A stretch of 46,800 nucleotides of DNA from Micromonospora sp. BL4 (GTDB lineage: Bacteria > Actinomycetota > Actinomycetes > Mycobacteriales > Micromonosporaceae). The translations under genes were made by a program, and so were the position numbers. The stretch spans positions 1 through 46,800 of the forward strand of contig NZ_RCVJ01000169.1 in assembly GCF_003667505.1 (NCBI RefSeq), in the 5' to 3' direction. This document shows positions 25,048 to 34,450 of the stretch, one piece after another. The notes under the pieces were generated by a model, which had not been told where the DNA came from, ran no database searches, and worked only from the letters and a program-made list of their open reading frames with translations. Every line of letters begins with the position of its first letter. The stretch's first letter is position 1.

Positions 25048-25689
25048 GTGGGCACGATCACCGGAACGTTCAAGGGCTTCGGGGTCACCTTCTCGCACAT
25101 GTTCAGGAAGGTCGTCACCACCGACTACCCGTTCAAGCCGCCGGTGTCGGCGCCGCGCTACCACGGGCGGCACATCCTCAACCGGCACCCGGACGGGCTG
25201 GAGAAGTGCATCGGCTGTGAGCTGTGCGCCTGGGCCTGTCCGGCGGACGCGATCTTCGTCGAGGGTGGCGACAACACCGACGAGCAGCGCTTCTCGCCGG
25301 GCGAGCGGTACGCCAGCGTCTACCAGATCAACTACGCCCGGTGCATCTTCTGCGGGTTGTGCATCGAGGCCTGCCCGACCCGGTCGCTCACCATGAGCAA
25401 CGAGTACGAGCTGGCCCGGGACAATCGGCAGGATCTGATCTTCACCAAGGAGCAGCTGCTCGCACCGCTGCTCGAAGGCATGGAGCAGCCGCCGCACCCG
25501 ATGCGTCTGGGCGACAGCGAGAAGGACTACTACGTGGGCGCGTTGGACAACCCGGGCACCTCCGCGGGTGCCGAGACGTCCCCGATGGGCCCCGGCCGCT
25601 ACCAGGTCGAGGAGCACCCCGGCGTGACGTTCCCGGGCGCCGAGCAGGCGGCCCAGCGAGCCGGCGCGGGTAAGGGAGACGGAGCATGA
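25048..25689 (+). CDS. nuoI: NADH-quinone oxidoreductase subunit I
   Basis: Ferredoxin-like subunit (213 residues) holding clusters N6a and N6b. Two motifs are complete: C54, C57, C60, C64 (CIGCELCAWACP) and C99, C102, C105, C109 (CIFCGLCIEACP). A C-terminal extension of about 60 residues follows the core. It starts at GTG 25048 right after GGAGGTGTGA and overlaps nuoJ by four bases (ATGA). Confidence 0.98.
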   Translation: MGTITGTFKGFGVTFSHMFRKVVTTDYPFKPPVSAPRYHGRHILNRHPDGLEKCIGCELCAWACPADAIFVEGGDNTDEQRFSPGERYASVYQINYARCIFCGLCIEACPTRSLTMSNEYELARDNRQDLIFTKEQLLAPLLEGMEQPPHPMRLGDSEKDYYVGALDNPGTSAGAETSPMGPGRYQVEEHPGVTFPGAEQAAQRAGAGKGDGA

Positions 25690-26456
25690 CCACGCAGACG
25701 GTGCTCGCCGCGGCGGGTTCGGTGCCCGGCGGCGAGGCGGTCACCTTCTGGATCCTCGCCCCGCTGGCGCTGATCGGCGCGATCGGCATGGTGGCGGCGC
25801 GCAATGCCGTGCACTCGGCGCTCTGGCTGGTGCTGACCATGCTCTGTCTGGGCGTGTTCTACGTGCTCCAGGCCGGTCCGTTCATCGGCATGGTGCAGAT
25901 CATCGTCTACACCGGCGCGATCATGATGCTCTTCCTCTTCGTGCTGATGCTGGTCGGTCGGGATTCCACCGACTCGCTGATCGAGACGCTGCGCGGCCAG
26001 CGGGTCGCCGCGATCGTGCTCGGGCTCGGCTTCGCCGGCCTGGTCGGCAGCGGCGTCTACCACGCACTGGAGAAGACCACCGCGGTCGGCCTGGAGCAGG
26101 CCAACGCGGAAGGCAACGTGCAAGGCATCGCCCGGCTGCTGTTCACCAAGTACGTCTTCGCGTTCGAGCTGACCTCGGCGCTGCTGATCACCGCGGCGGT
26201 CGGCGCCATGGTGCTGGCGCACGTCGAGCGGCGCAAGCAGGACAAGATGGACCAGCCGGCCACCATGCGGGCGCGCTTCGCGCCGGGCAACTACCCCGGC
26301 CCCAAGCCGGGCCCCGGCGTCTTCGCGACCTCCTCCTCGGTGGCCACCCCGGCCCGGCTGCCCGACGGCCGCCTGACCGACCGCAGCACCCCGGCGATCC
26401 TTCCGCAGCGCGAGCTGACCGCCGAGGAGACTTCGCTGAAGGGGACGGACAAGTAA
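25686..26456 (+). CDS. nuoJ: NADH-quinone oxidoreductase subunit J
   Basis: Five-helix membrane subunit (256 residues). Helix 3 carries the conserved FIGMVQIIVYTGAIMMLFLFVLMLVG stretch, including the pi-bulge region that couples redox to proton pumping. The last 75 residues (from RRKQDKMDQPATMRARF) are a polar, proline-rich cytoplasmic tail usual for actinobacteria. The ATG overlaps nuoI and the TAA overlaps the nuoK ATG by one base. Confidence 0.97.
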   Translation: MTTQTVLAAAGSVPGGEAVTFWILAPLALIGAIGMVAARNAVHSALWLVLTMLCLGVFYVLQAGPFIGMVQIIVYTGAIMMLFLFVLMLVGRDSTDSLIETLRGQRVAAIVLGLGFAGLVGSGVYHALEKTTAVGLEQANAEGNVQGIARLLFTKYVFAFELTSALLITAAVGAMVLAHVERRKQDKMDQPATMRARFAPGNYPGPKPGPGVFATSSSVATPARLPDGRLTDRSTPAILPQRELTAEETSLKGTDK

Positions 26457-26773
26457 TGAACGGGTTCTTCTCGGTCGAGCCGAACTACTACCTGGTTCTC
26501 GCCGCGGTGCTGTTCACCATCGGCGCCGCCGGGGTGCTCGTCCGGCGCAACGCGATCGTGCTGTTCATGTGCGTGGAACTGATGCTCAACGCGGCCAACC
26601 TGACGCTGGTCACCTTCAGCCGGATCAACGGTGACCTCAACGGTCAGATCATGGCGTTCTTCGTGATGGTGGTGGCGGCGGCCGAGGTCGTGGTCGGTCT
26701 CGCGATCATCATGTCGATCTTCCGGACTCGACGCTCCGCGAGCGTCGACGACGCCAACCTGCTCAAGTACTAA
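26456..26773 (+). CDS. nuoK: NADH-quinone oxidoreductase subunit K
   Basis: Three-helix antiporter-like subunit (105 residues). The buried glutamates needed for proton transfer are visible in CVELMLNAANL (helix 2) and AAAEVVVGLAI (helix 3). Family length is normal. It starts one base inside the nuoJ stop and is followed by an 11-base gap to nuoL. Confidence 0.97.
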   Translation: MNGFFSVEPNYYLVLAAVLFTIGAAGVLVRRNAIVLFMCVELMLNAANLTLVTFSRINGDLNGQIMAFFVMVVAAAEVVVGLAIIMSIFRTRRSASVDDANLLKY

Positions 26774-26784
26774 GGGGCAAGCAA

Positions 26785-28710
26785 GTGGAAGAGACTGTGC
26801 AGTACGCCGGTGCCACGGGCTTGCTCGGCAGCGTCTGGCTGCTGGTGGCGATCCCGCTGGTCAGCGCGGCCATCCTGCTGCTGCTCGGCCGGCGGGCCGA
26901 CCGCTGGGGGCACTGGTTGGGCGTCGCCGCCATCGGTGCCGCGTTCGTGCTCGGCCTGGCCTCCTTCTTCCAGCTGCGCGGCCTGGAGAACAAGTCGGTC
27001 GAGCTGAGCCTCTGGGACTTCATCGCGGTCGGTGACCTCCGCGTCGACTTCGGTCTGCTGTTCGACCCGCTGGCCGCGGTCTTCGTGCTGCTGATCACCG
27101 GGGTGGGTTTCCTGATCCACCTGTACGCCGTGGAGTACATGGCGCACGACGGGGGCCGCCGCCGGTTCTTCGCGTACTTCAACCTGTTCGTCGCGGCCAT
27201 GCTGCTGCTGGTGCTCGGCAACAACTACGTGATGCTGTACTTCGGCTGGGAGGGCGTCGGTCTGGCGTCGTACCTGCTGATCTCCTTCTGGTACGGACGG
27301 CCGAGCGCGGCCACCGCCGGCAAGAAGGCGTTCCTGATGAACCGGGTCGGCGACGCCGGCCTGGCCATCGGCATCTTCATCATGTTCGCCACGCTGGGCA
27401 CCACCCAGTACGACGAGGTGTTCAACGGCGTCGGCGCGTTGACCGGCGCCACGGTGCTGGTGCTCGGCCTGTTGCTGCTGCTCGGCGCGGCCGGCAAGTC
27501 CGGCCAGTTCCCGCTCCAGGCGTGGCTGCCGGACGCCATGGAGGGCCCGACCCCGGTGTCGGCGCTCATCCACGCCGCCACCATGGTCACGGCGGGCGTC
27601 TACCTGATCGCCCGCTCCAACCCGATCTTCTCCGCGAACTCGACGCTCCAGCTCGTGGTGGTCAGCGTCGGTGCGCTCACGCTACTGATGGGCTGCATCA
27701 TCGGCGCGGCCAAGGACGACATCAAGCGGGTGCTGGCCTGGTCGACGGTGAGCCAGATCGGCTACATGTTCCTCGGCGTCGGCCTGGGCGGTGGCGCGTA
27801 CGCGCTGGCCATCGTGCACCTGCTGGCGCACGGCTTCTTCAAGGCCAACATGTTCCTGGGCGCCGGCTCGGTCATGCACGGGATGAAGGACCAGGTGGAC
27901 ATCCGCCGCTTCGGCGGGCTGTCCAAGCACATGAAGATCACCTGGTTGACCTTCATGATGGGCTGGCTGGCCATCATCGGCATGTTCCCGTTCTCCGGCT
28001 TCTTCTCCAAGGAGCCGATCATCGTGGCCGCCTTCGAGCGGGAGGACTGGACCGCCTGGCTCTTCGGCGGGGCGGCGCTGCTCGGCGCCGGGCTGACCGC
28101 GTTCTACATGACCCGGCTCTTCGTGCTCACCTTCCACGGCCCGAAGCGGTGGACCGAGGACATCGAGCACCCGCACGAGTCGCCGGCACTGATGACCATT
28201 CCGCTGGTCCTGCTGGCGATCGGCTCGGTCGGCGCCGGTTTCCTGCTCTCCACGTCGGTGCCGGACTGGCTGACGGCGGCCGGCGGGCTGGGCGGCGAGC
28301 ACGCCGAGCACGAGGCGGTCCTCTCGCACGCCGTGATCACCACGCTGTCGCTGCTGGTCACCGTGCTCGGCGCCGGGTTGGCCTGGTTCCTGTTCCGGGC
28401 CGGTACGGCCACCGCGCCGCAGCCGGCCGGTGTGCTGGTCACCGCCGCCCGGCGCAACCTCTACACCGACGCGGTGAACGAGGCGGTCTTCGAGAAGCCC
28501 GGCATCTTCCTCACCCGGGCGCTGGTCTTCCTCGACAACCGGGGCGTCGACGGGCTGGTCAACGGGCTCGCCGCCGCGGTCGGCGGTGGTTCGGGCCGGC
28601 TCCGGCGGCTCCAGACCGGCTTCGTCCGCTCGTACGCCACCTCGATCCTGGCCGGTGCGCTGCTGGTGATGGCGGCGTTCCTGGCGGTGCAGGCCGGGTG
28701 GTTGGCGTGA
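26785..28710 (+). CDS. nuoL: NADH-quinone oxidoreductase subunit L
   Basis: The distal antiporter-like proton pump and long lateral-helix subunit (641 residues, about 16 helices). Motifs: FGWEGVGLASYLLISFWYGRPSA with the key Glu, PLQAWLPDAMEGPTPVSALIHAATMV with the key Lys nearby, and ALAIVHLLAHGFFKANMF. GTG 26785 is used; GTG 26797 is also possible. The stop lies in GTGA, where a 22-codon ORF begins that fills the gap to nuoM. Confidence 0.97.
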   Translation: MEETVQYAGATGLLGSVWLLVAIPLVSAAILLLLGRRADRWGHWLGVAAIGAAFVLGLASFFQLRGLENKSVELSLWDFIAVGDLRVDFGLLFDPLAAVFVLLITGVGFLIHLYAVEYMAHDGGRRRFFAYFNLFVAAMLLLVLGNNYVMLYFGWEGVGLASYLLISFWYGRPSAATAGKKAFLMNRVGDAGLAIGIFIMFATLGTTQYDEVFNGVGALTGATVLVLGLLLLLGAAGKSGQFPLQAWLPDAMEGPTPVSALIHAATMVTAGVYLIARSNPIFSANSTLQLVVVSVGALTLLMGCIIGAAKDDIKRVLAWSTVSQIGYMFLGVGLGGGAYALAIVHLLAHGFFKANMFLGAGSVMHGMKDQVDIRRFGGLSKHMKITWLTFMMGWLAIIGMFPFSGFFSKEPIIVAAFEREDWTAWLFGGAALLGAGLTAFYMTRLFVLTFHGPKRWTEDIEHPHESPALMTIPLVLLAIGSVGAGFLLSTSVPDWLTAAGGLGGEHAEHEAVLSHAVITTLSLLVTVLGAGLAWFLFRAGTATAPQPAGVLVTAARRNLYTDAVNEAVFEKPGIFLTRALVFLDNRGVDGLVNGLAAAVGGGSGRLRRLQTGFVRSYATSILAGALLVMAAFLAVQAGWLA

Positions 28711-28775
28711 TCGACCTCTTTCCGGCCGCCCCCGCCGGCGGACCACGCAGTGACGACGGAGGTAAGGCCGCATAA
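28707..28775 (+). CDS. Possible 22-residue ORF bridging nuoL and nuoM
   Basis: GTG 28707 overlaps the nuoL stop (GTGA) and the TAA 28773-28775 overlaps the nuoM ATG (TAATG), so the ORF fills the gap exactly. The product is VIDLFPAAPAGGPRSDDGGKAA, hydrophilic with no known fold. The nuoM Shine-Dalgarno GGAGG (28758-28762) lies inside it. It may be a coupling peptide rather than a functional protein. Both-end overlaps are the style of this operon, but chance cannot be excluded. Confidence 0.4.
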   Translation: MIDLFPAAPAGGPRSDDGGKAA

Positions 28776-30310
28776 TGTCCAACTTCCCGTTCCTCTCGGT
28801 GCTCACCGTGGCGCCACTGGTCGGCGCCCTGGTCGTGGCGTTCCTGCCGCGCCACCGGCCGGAGCTGGCCAAGCAGGTGGCGTTCGCCTGGTCGCTGCTG
28901 GTGCTGGTGCTCTCGGTGGTGATGTGGGTCAGCTTCAACGCCGGCGGTGACCGGTTCCAGTTCCGCGAGTCGTACACGTGGATCCCGAACTGGGGTGTCA
29001 GCTTCACCTTCGCCGCCGACGGCATCGCGCTGGTGATGCTGATGCTGATCGCGGTGCTGGTGCCGCTGGTGATCCTGGCGTCGTGGCACGACGCGGAGTC
29101 GTCGAAGCGGTCCGTGCCCGTCTACTTCGCGCTGCTGCTGGTCCTCGAATGCACGATGATCGGCGTCTTCGCGGCCGCCGACGTCTTCCTGTTCTACGTG
29201 TTCTTCGAGGTCATGCTGGTGCCGATGTACTTCCTCATCGGCAGTTACGGCGGCCACCAGCGGCAGTACGCGGCGGTGAAGTTCTTCCTCTACTCGCTCG
29301 TCGGCGGCCTGTTCATGCTGGCCGCGGTGATCGGGCTGTGGGTGGTCGGCGGCAAGACCTTCGACTGGCAGGCGCTGTCGCAGGTCGACATCAGCACCGG
29401 CACCGAGCGCTGGCTGTTCCTCGGCTTCTTCCTCGCGTTCGCCATCAAGGCGCCGTTCTTCCCGTTCCACACCTGGCTGCCGGACGCCGGTGGCGCCGCA
29501 CCCGCGGGCGCGGCGGCGCTGCTGGTCGGCGTCCTGGACAAGGTCGGCACGTTCGGCATCCTGCGCTACTGCCTGCCGCTGTTCCCCGAGGCGTCGAAGT
29601 GGTTCGCGCCGTGGGCGCTGGCGCTGGGCGTGATCGGCATCGTCTACGCCGCGCTGCTGGCGGTCGGCCAGAACGACCTCAAGCGGCTGGTGTCGTACAC
29701 CTCGATCGCGCACTTCGGCTTCATCGGAGTGGGCATCTTCGCCTTCACCACCCAGGCCGGCACTGGCGCGGTGCTCTACATGCTCAACCACGGTCTGGCC
29801 ACCGGCCTGCTCTTCCTCGTGGTGGGCATGCTGATCGCCCGGCGCGGCTCGGCCCTGATCAGTGACTTCGGTGGTGCCGGCAAGCTGGTTCCGGTGCTCG
29901 CCGGGGTGCTCTTCTTCGCCGGTCTCGCCTCGCTCGCGCTGCCCGGCACCGCGCCGTTCATCTCCGAGTTCCTGGTGCTGATCGGCACCTTCACGGTGAA
30001 CAAGCCGGTCGCGGTCATCGCCACGCTCGGCATCATCCTGGCCGCCGCGTACGTGCTGTGGATGGTGCAGCGCACCACCCAGGGCACGCTGAACCCGGCA
30101 CTGACCGAGGTCGACGGGATGCGCAAGGACCTCAACCTGCGCGAGAAGTTCGTGGTCGCCCCGCTGATCGCGCTGATCGTGCTGCTCGGCTTCTATCCCA
30201 AGCCGGTCACTGACGTGATCAACCCCGCCGTCCAGGCGACCATGGACGACATCGGCAGGACCGACCCCGCCCCGTCGGTGGGCGGCACCGTCCAGGAGGC
30301 AGGCCGGTGA
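28775..30310 (+). CDS. nuoM: NADH-quinone oxidoreductase subunit M
   Basis: Antiporter-like proton-pumping subunit (511 residues, about 14 helices). The key Glu lies in VFLFYVFFEVMLVPMYFLIG, and Lys residues lie in FAIKAPFFPFHTWLPDA and NDLKRLVSYTSIAHFGF. ATG 28775 follows GGAGG by 12 bases. After the stop at 30310 a 52-base gap containing the second 26-bp repeat leads to nuoN. Confidence 0.97.
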   Translation: MSNFPFLSVLTVAPLVGALVVAFLPRHRPELAKQVAFAWSLLVLVLSVVMWVSFNAGGDRFQFRESYTWIPNWGVSFTFAADGIALVMLMLIAVLVPLVILASWHDAESSKRSVPVYFALLLVLECTMIGVFAAADVFLFYVFFEVMLVPMYFLIGSYGGHQRQYAAVKFFLYSLVGGLFMLAAVIGLWVVGGKTFDWQALSQVDISTGTERWLFLGFFLAFAIKAPFFPFHTWLPDAGGAAPAGAAALLVGVLDKVGTFGILRYCLPLFPEASKWFAPWALALGVIGIVYAALLAVGQNDLKRLVSYTSIAHFGFIGVGIFAFTTQAGTGAVLYMLNHGLATGLLFLVVGMLIARRGSALISDFGGAGKLVPVLAGVLFFAGLASLALPGTAPFISEFLVLIGTFTVNKPVAVIATLGIILAAAYVLWMVQRTTQGTLNPALTEVDGMRKDLNLREKFVVAPLIALIVLLGFYPKPVTDVINPAVQATMDDIGRTDPAPSVGGTVQEAGR

Positions 30311-30329
30311 GCGCGAGGAGTGAGCTTGC

Positions 30330-30355
30330 GAGCCCCGCAGTCGCGAACGAAAGGT
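30330..30355 (+). repeat. 26-bp interspersed repeat, copy 2 (before nuoN)
   Basis: Exact copy of 23661-23686. AAAGG at its end lies 8 bases before the nuoN GTG, the same geometry as at nuoH. Here a further 19 bases with GAGGAGTGAGC precede it after the nuoM stop. Confidence 0.9.
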
Positions 30356-30362
30356 TAGCCCG

Positions 30363-31916
30363 GTGACCGAGTTGAAACTGCCGTCGCTCGACTATGCGGC
30401 GCTCGCCCCGATCCTGATCATGCTGGGCGTCGCCCTGCTCGGCGTGCTGGTCGAGGCCTTCGTGCCCCGGCGCCTGCGGCACGTCGTGCAGCTGACGCTG
30501 GCCCTGCTGGCCGTCCTCGCCGCGCTGACGATGGTGGTCCTCAACGCCGACGACCGGATCATCACCGCCGGCCAGGCTCTCGCGGTGGACGGGCCGACGC
30601 TCTTCCTCCAGGGCGCGATCCTGGTGCTGGCCGCGATGGCGCTGCTGCTGATCGGCGACCGCTCGGTGGAGCGCGGTGGGGCGTTCGTCGCCCAGGCCGC
30701 GGTGACCGCCGAGTCGGCCGACGACCGGCGGCAGGCCGAGGGGCGCAACGGCCTCACCGAGATCTACCCGCTCACCACGTTCGCGATCGGCGGCATGCTG
30801 ATCTTCGTGGCGGCGAACGACCTGCTGACGATGTTCATCGCGCTGGAGGTCTTCTCGCTGCCGCTGTACCTGCTCTGCGCGCTGGCCCGTCGCCGGCGGC
30901 TGCTGAGCCAGGAGGCGGCGATGAAGTACTTCCTGCTCGGCGCGTACGCCTCGGCGTTCTTCCTGTTCGGCGTGGCCCTGATCTACGGCTTCACCGCCGG
31001 CATCCCGGGCCGCGTGGCGGGGGTCGACTTCGCCACCATCAACGCGGCGGTGACCGAGTCGCCGGCCAGCCGGGTGCTGCTCTTCGCCGGCATGGGGCTG
31101 CTCGCCATCGGCCTGCTCTTCAAGGCCGCGGCGGCTCCGTTCCACGTCTGGACGCCGGACGTCTACCAGGGCGCGCCGACCCCGATCACCGGCTTCATGG
31201 CCGCCTGCACCAAGGTCGCCGCGTTCGGCGCGCTGCTGCGCGTCTTCCACGTCGCGTTCGCCGGCGCCGCCTGGGACTTCACTCCGGTGCTCGGCGTGGT
31301 GGCGGTGCTGACCATGCTGGTCGGCGCGGTGCTCGCGGTCACCCAGACCGACATCAAGCGGCTGCTCGCGTACTCCTCGATCGCCAACGCCGGTTACCTG
31401 CTGGTCGGTGTGCTGTCGCCGGGCAGCGAGGGGCTCTCCGGCACGATGTTCTACCTGGTCGCGTACGGCTTCTCGGTGCTGGCCGCGTTCGCGGTGGTGA
31501 CCCTCGTCCGGGACGACGACGGGGAGGCCACCCACCTGTCCCGCTGGGCCGGGCTGGGCCGGCGTTCGCCGTTCTTCGCCGGACTGTTCACGTTCATCCT
31601 GCTGGCCTTCGCCGGCATCCCGCTCACCAGCGGCTTCACGAGCAAGTTCGCGGTCTTCGGGCCGGCGCTGGACGGTGGCCACGCCTGGCTGGTGATCGCT
31701 GGTGTGCTGACCAGCATGGTGCTGGCCTTCCCGTACCTGCGGGTCGTGGTGATGATGTGGCTCTCCGAGCCGGGCGAGTCCACGCCGACCGTCACCGTGC
31801 CCGGCGGCCTCACCTCCGCCGCGCTGATGATCGGCGTGCTGGCCACCCTGGTGCTGGGCATCGCCCCGGCGCCGCTGCTCGACCTGGCAACCGGAGCCGC
31901 TGACTTCGTACGATGA
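30363..31916 (+). CDS. nuoN: NADH-quinone oxidoreductase subunit N
   Basis: Last antiporter-like proton pump of complex I (517 residues, about 14 helices). The Glu of FIALEVFSLPLYLLCALAR and the lysines in LFKAAAAPFHVWTPDVYQGAPTP and TQTDIKRLLAYSSIANAGY are present. GTG 30363 follows AAAGG by 8 bases. It ends the 14-gene operon; a perfect hairpin follows at once. Confidence 0.97.
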   Translation: MTELKLPSLDYAALAPILIMLGVALLGVLVEAFVPRRLRHVVQLTLALLAVLAALTMVVLNADDRIITAGQALAVDGPTLFLQGAILVLAAMALLLIGDRSVERGGAFVAQAAVTAESADDRRQAEGRNGLTEIYPLTTFAIGGMLIFVAANDLLTMFIALEVFSLPLYLLCALARRRRLLSQEAAMKYFLLGAYASAFFLFGVALIYGFTAGIPGRVAGVDFATINAAVTESPASRVLLFAGMGLLAIGLLFKAAAAPFHVWTPDVYQGAPTPITGFMAACTKVAAFGALLRVFHVAFAGAAWDFTPVLGVVAVLTMLVGAVLAVTQTDIKRLLAYSSIANAGYLLVGVLSPGSEGLSGTMFYLVAYGFSVLAAFAVVTLVRDDDGEATHLSRWAGLGRRSPFFAGLFTFILLAFAGIPLTSGFTSKFAVFGPALDGGHAWLVIAGVLTSMVLAFPYLRVVVMMWLSEPGESTPTVTVPGGLTSAALMIGVLATLVLGIAPAPLLDLATGAADFVR

Positions 31917-31930
31917 CCAGAGCCTCGGCA

Positions 31931-31968
31931 ACCGGGGGCCGGCACGCGTTCGCGTGCCGGCCCCCGGT
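31931..31968 (+). terminator. Strong terminator of the nuo operon
   Basis: Arms of 18 bases (31931-31948 and 31951-31968) are exact reverse complements, with only TT between them; in practice a four- to six-base loop forms. It begins 14 bases after the nuoN stop. No U tract. Confidence 0.88.
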
Positions 31969-32017
31969 GCGTATCCCCGGCCCGGAGCAGGTAGAACGGG
32001 TGTGGCATGGTTGATGC

Positions 32018-33091
32018 GTGGTGATTCCGGCTGGCGAGCGTTCAGGTGCCACCGGCTCCGGCGGTCGCCGGGGTCGGGCGAGCACGAGTCAGTTCGGCGC
32101 GCTCGGCCTTCATCTCGCCGATCCCCGCGTCGAGGCGTCCGTGCTGAGGCTGTTGGACGGGGTCGAGGTCGAGCTGCGGGCCAGTGTGGCCAGCGCCGAC
32201 CCGTTCGTCACCGAGGCCGCCCGGCATCTCCTCGAGGCCGGCGGGAAGCGGTTCCGGCCGTTGCTGGTGGCGCTGGGCGCCCAGTTCGGTGACCCGACCA
32301 GCCCGCAGGTGGTCTCGGCGGCGGTGGTGATGGAGCTCACCCACCTCGCCACGCTGTACCACGACGACGTGATGGACGAGGCGGACGTGCGCCGGGGCGC
32401 TCCGAGCGCCAACTCCCGCTGGACCAACTCGGTGGCCATCCTCGTCGGTGACTACCTCTTCGCCCGGGCCGCCGACATCGCGGCCGACCTGGGTCCGGAG
32501 GCGGTCCGGTTGCAGGCGCGGACCTTCGCCCGCCTGGTGCACGGCCAGATCGCCGAGACCGTCGGGCCGCGCGCCGGCGACGACAGGGTCGCGCACTACC
32601 TGAGCGTGATCGCCGACAAGACCGGCTCCCTGATCGCCACGTCGGCCCAGTTCGGCGGCATGTTCGGTGGCGCCTCCACCGAGCACGTCGAGGCGCTGGC
32701 CGGATACGGCGAGACGATCGGCGTCGCCTTCCAGCTCTCCGACGACCTGCTGGACATCGCCTCCGAGTCGGTGCAGTCCGGCAAGACGCCCGGCACGGAC
32801 CTGCGCGAGGGTGTTCCCACGCTGCCGGTGCTCTACGCCCAGGCGGCGGACGACTTCGACGCGTCCTCGGTGCGGCTGCGGGAGATCCTGGCCACCGGCC
32901 CGCTGACCGACGACGCGCTGCACGCCGAGGCGCTGGGGCTGCTCCGGGAGAGCCCGGCGCTCAAGCGTGCCCGGGAGACCGTGCGCAGCTACGCCGAGGA
33001 CGCTCGTGAGCGCCTGGCCCCGCTTCCGGCCGGCCCGTCCCGCCGCGCCCTCGAATCGCTCTGCGACTACATCGCCGACCGCACCAGCTGA
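32018..33091 (+). CDS. Long-chain polyprenyl diphosphate synthase
   Basis: Trans-isoprenyl diphosphate synthase (357 residues) that adds isopentenyl units to allylic diphosphates. The first Asp-rich motif is YHDDVMDEAD (D116 region) and the second is LSDDLLDIASE near 240. The fifth residue before the first motif is Ala, not an aromatic; in this family small residues there go with long products (heptaprenyl or longer). This and the nearby menG and nuo genes suggest it makes the menaquinone tail. The start is GTG 32018 or the next GTG; the first 30 residues are poorly conserved. Its end overlaps the convergent MFS gene by 25 bases. Confidence 0.93.
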   Translation: MVIPAGERSGATGSGGRRGRASTSQFGALGLHLADPRVEASVLRLLDGVEVELRASVASADPFVTEAARHLLEAGGKRFRPLLVALGAQFGDPTSPQVVSAAVVMELTHLATLYHDDVMDEADVRRGAPSANSRWTNSVAILVGDYLFARAADIAADLGPEAVRLQARTFARLVHGQIAETVGPRAGDDRVAHYLSVIADKTGSLIATSAQFGGMFGGASTEHVEALAGYGETIGVAFQLSDDLLDIASESVQSGKTPGTDLREGVPTLPVLYAQAADDFDASSVRLREILATGPLTDDALHAEALGLLRESPALKRARETVRSYAEDARERLAPLPAGPSRRALESLCDYIADRTS

Positions 33092-34296
33092 TCTTCAGCT
33101 CGACCCGCCCCGGCCGCGATCCGGGTCAGCAGGCGGCTACCGACGAGCATCAGAGCGGCGGCGAGCAGCATGGACACCGCCGCCGTGGTCCACATCGCCG
33201 GGTAGCCGAGGTGCGCGGCCAGCGGGCCGAGACTCAGTGGCCCGAGGCAGCCGCCCGCGTACACCCCGGTCTGGGTGATCGACGTGGCGGCGGCCGGGGC
33301 CTGCGGGTGGAGCCGGACCACCGCGAAGTTCACCAGGCCGGGCCAGGCCCAGCCCAGGCCGAAGCCCAGCACCACGCCGACCACCAGCGGCACCGTGCCG
33401 GTCAGCGCGAGCAGGCCCAGCCCGCCGGCGCCGACCACCAGCATCGCGGCGATGAGCGCGACGTGGCCGCTGGTGCGGCGGTCGGCCAGCCAGCCGGCAC
33501 CGACTCGGGCCGCCACGCAGACCGCGCTGCCCAGGGTGAGGGTGAGACCGGCGAGGCCGGGCGAGAGCCCCCGGGCGGCCGCTGAGTCCACCAGGAACGT
33601 GCCCAGCGCGTTGGCGGCGGCCGCGGCCAGTGTCGCCGCCACACCGATCACCACCAGGGCCGTCGTGGCGCGGCCAGCACGCTTGGCGTCGGCCCGCCGG
33701 GCGCGGCCGGGCAGCTGCCGGGGTACGGCGGGGAGCGTCGTCAGCGCCGCACCGGCGGCGGCCACGAACGCCCAGCGCCAACCGGCGGTGAGCGCGATGG
33801 TGGGCACCGCCACCCCGGCCAGCAGGGTGGAGACGGGGATGGCCGCCTGCTTCACGCCGAACGAGAGCCCCTGCCGGCGGGTCGGGACGTGCTGCGCCAG
33901 CGCGGCGTTGCTGGCCAACTGGCCGAGGGCGTTCGCGGCGGCGCTGAGCGCCAGCAGCGCGACCAGCACCGGATACGACCGGGCCAGCACCGCCATGGCC
34001 AGCATCGACCCGGCGGCCAGCACGATGCCGCAGCGGGCCACCAGTGCCGGTCCGAACCGCTCGACCAGACGGCCGGAGGGCACCGAGGCCAGCGCGCTGA
34101 CCCCGAAGTAGACGGCCACGGCCAGGCCGAGACCGGCCGGGGAGAACCCGAGGTCCGCGCCCATCTGCACGGCGAGACCACCGAGCAGGAAGACGGGCAG
34201 CACGCAGGCCACGGTGGTGAGGACAGCGCCGGCGCTGGCCCGGATCGGGCGGGTCCGGGCGGTGTCCGGGGCGGAGGTGTGGGCGGTGTCGGTCAT
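33067..34296 (-). CDS. MFS transporter
   Basis: A 409-residue inner-membrane carrier with 12 predicted helices. The loop 2-3 signature is recognisable as GVSALASVPSGRLVERFGPAL. The chain is very Ala/Gly-rich. It resembles CynX/NimT- or YcaD-like MFS members, but the substrate cannot be stated. The ATG start is 155 bases from the divergent IclR gene, which makes regulation by that protein possible. The 3' end overlaps the polyprenyl synthase gene tail to tail. Confidence 0.85.
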   Translation of the reverse strand: MTDTAHTSAPDTARTRPIRASAGAVLTTVACVLPVFLLGGLAVQMGADLGFSPAGLGLAVAVYFGVSALASVPSGRLVERFGPALVARCGIVLAAGSMLAMAVLARSYPVLVALLALSAAANALGQLASNAALAQHVPTRRQGLSFGVKQAAIPVSTLLAGVAVPTIALTAGWRWAFVAAAGAALTTLPAVPRQLPGRARRADAKRAGRATTALVVIGVAATLAAAAANALGTFLVDSAAARGLSPGLAGLTLTLGSAVCVAARVGAGWLADRRTSGHVALIAAMLVVGAGGLGLLALTGTVPLVVGVVLGFGLGWAWPGLVNFAVVRLHPQAPAAATSITQTGVYAGGCLGPLSLGPLAAHLGYPAMWTTAAVSMLLAAALMLVGSRLLTRIAAGAGRAEDQLVRSAM

Positions 34297-34395
34297 CGTC
34301 CGGCAAACCTACGCGAGTCGCGCTCGGACCACTCCCGGTGACCGTCGGTGCACAACGCGTGGATGGTGATCTGGCATCCTCGACCCGAACAGGCA

Positions 34396-34424
34396 TTTCG
34401 CACCCGGCCTGTTTTTCATATGGT
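34396..34424 (+). promoter_or_regulatory. Possible promoter of the iclR gene
   Basis: TTTCGC (34396-34401) and TATGGT (34419-34424) are 17 bases apart in a locally AT-rich patch 27 bases before the IclR GTG. Fit to sigma-70 consensus is moderate. Confidence 0.35.
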
Positions 34425-34450
34425 GTAAGTCCCCGGCGGCGGAGGTGGTT

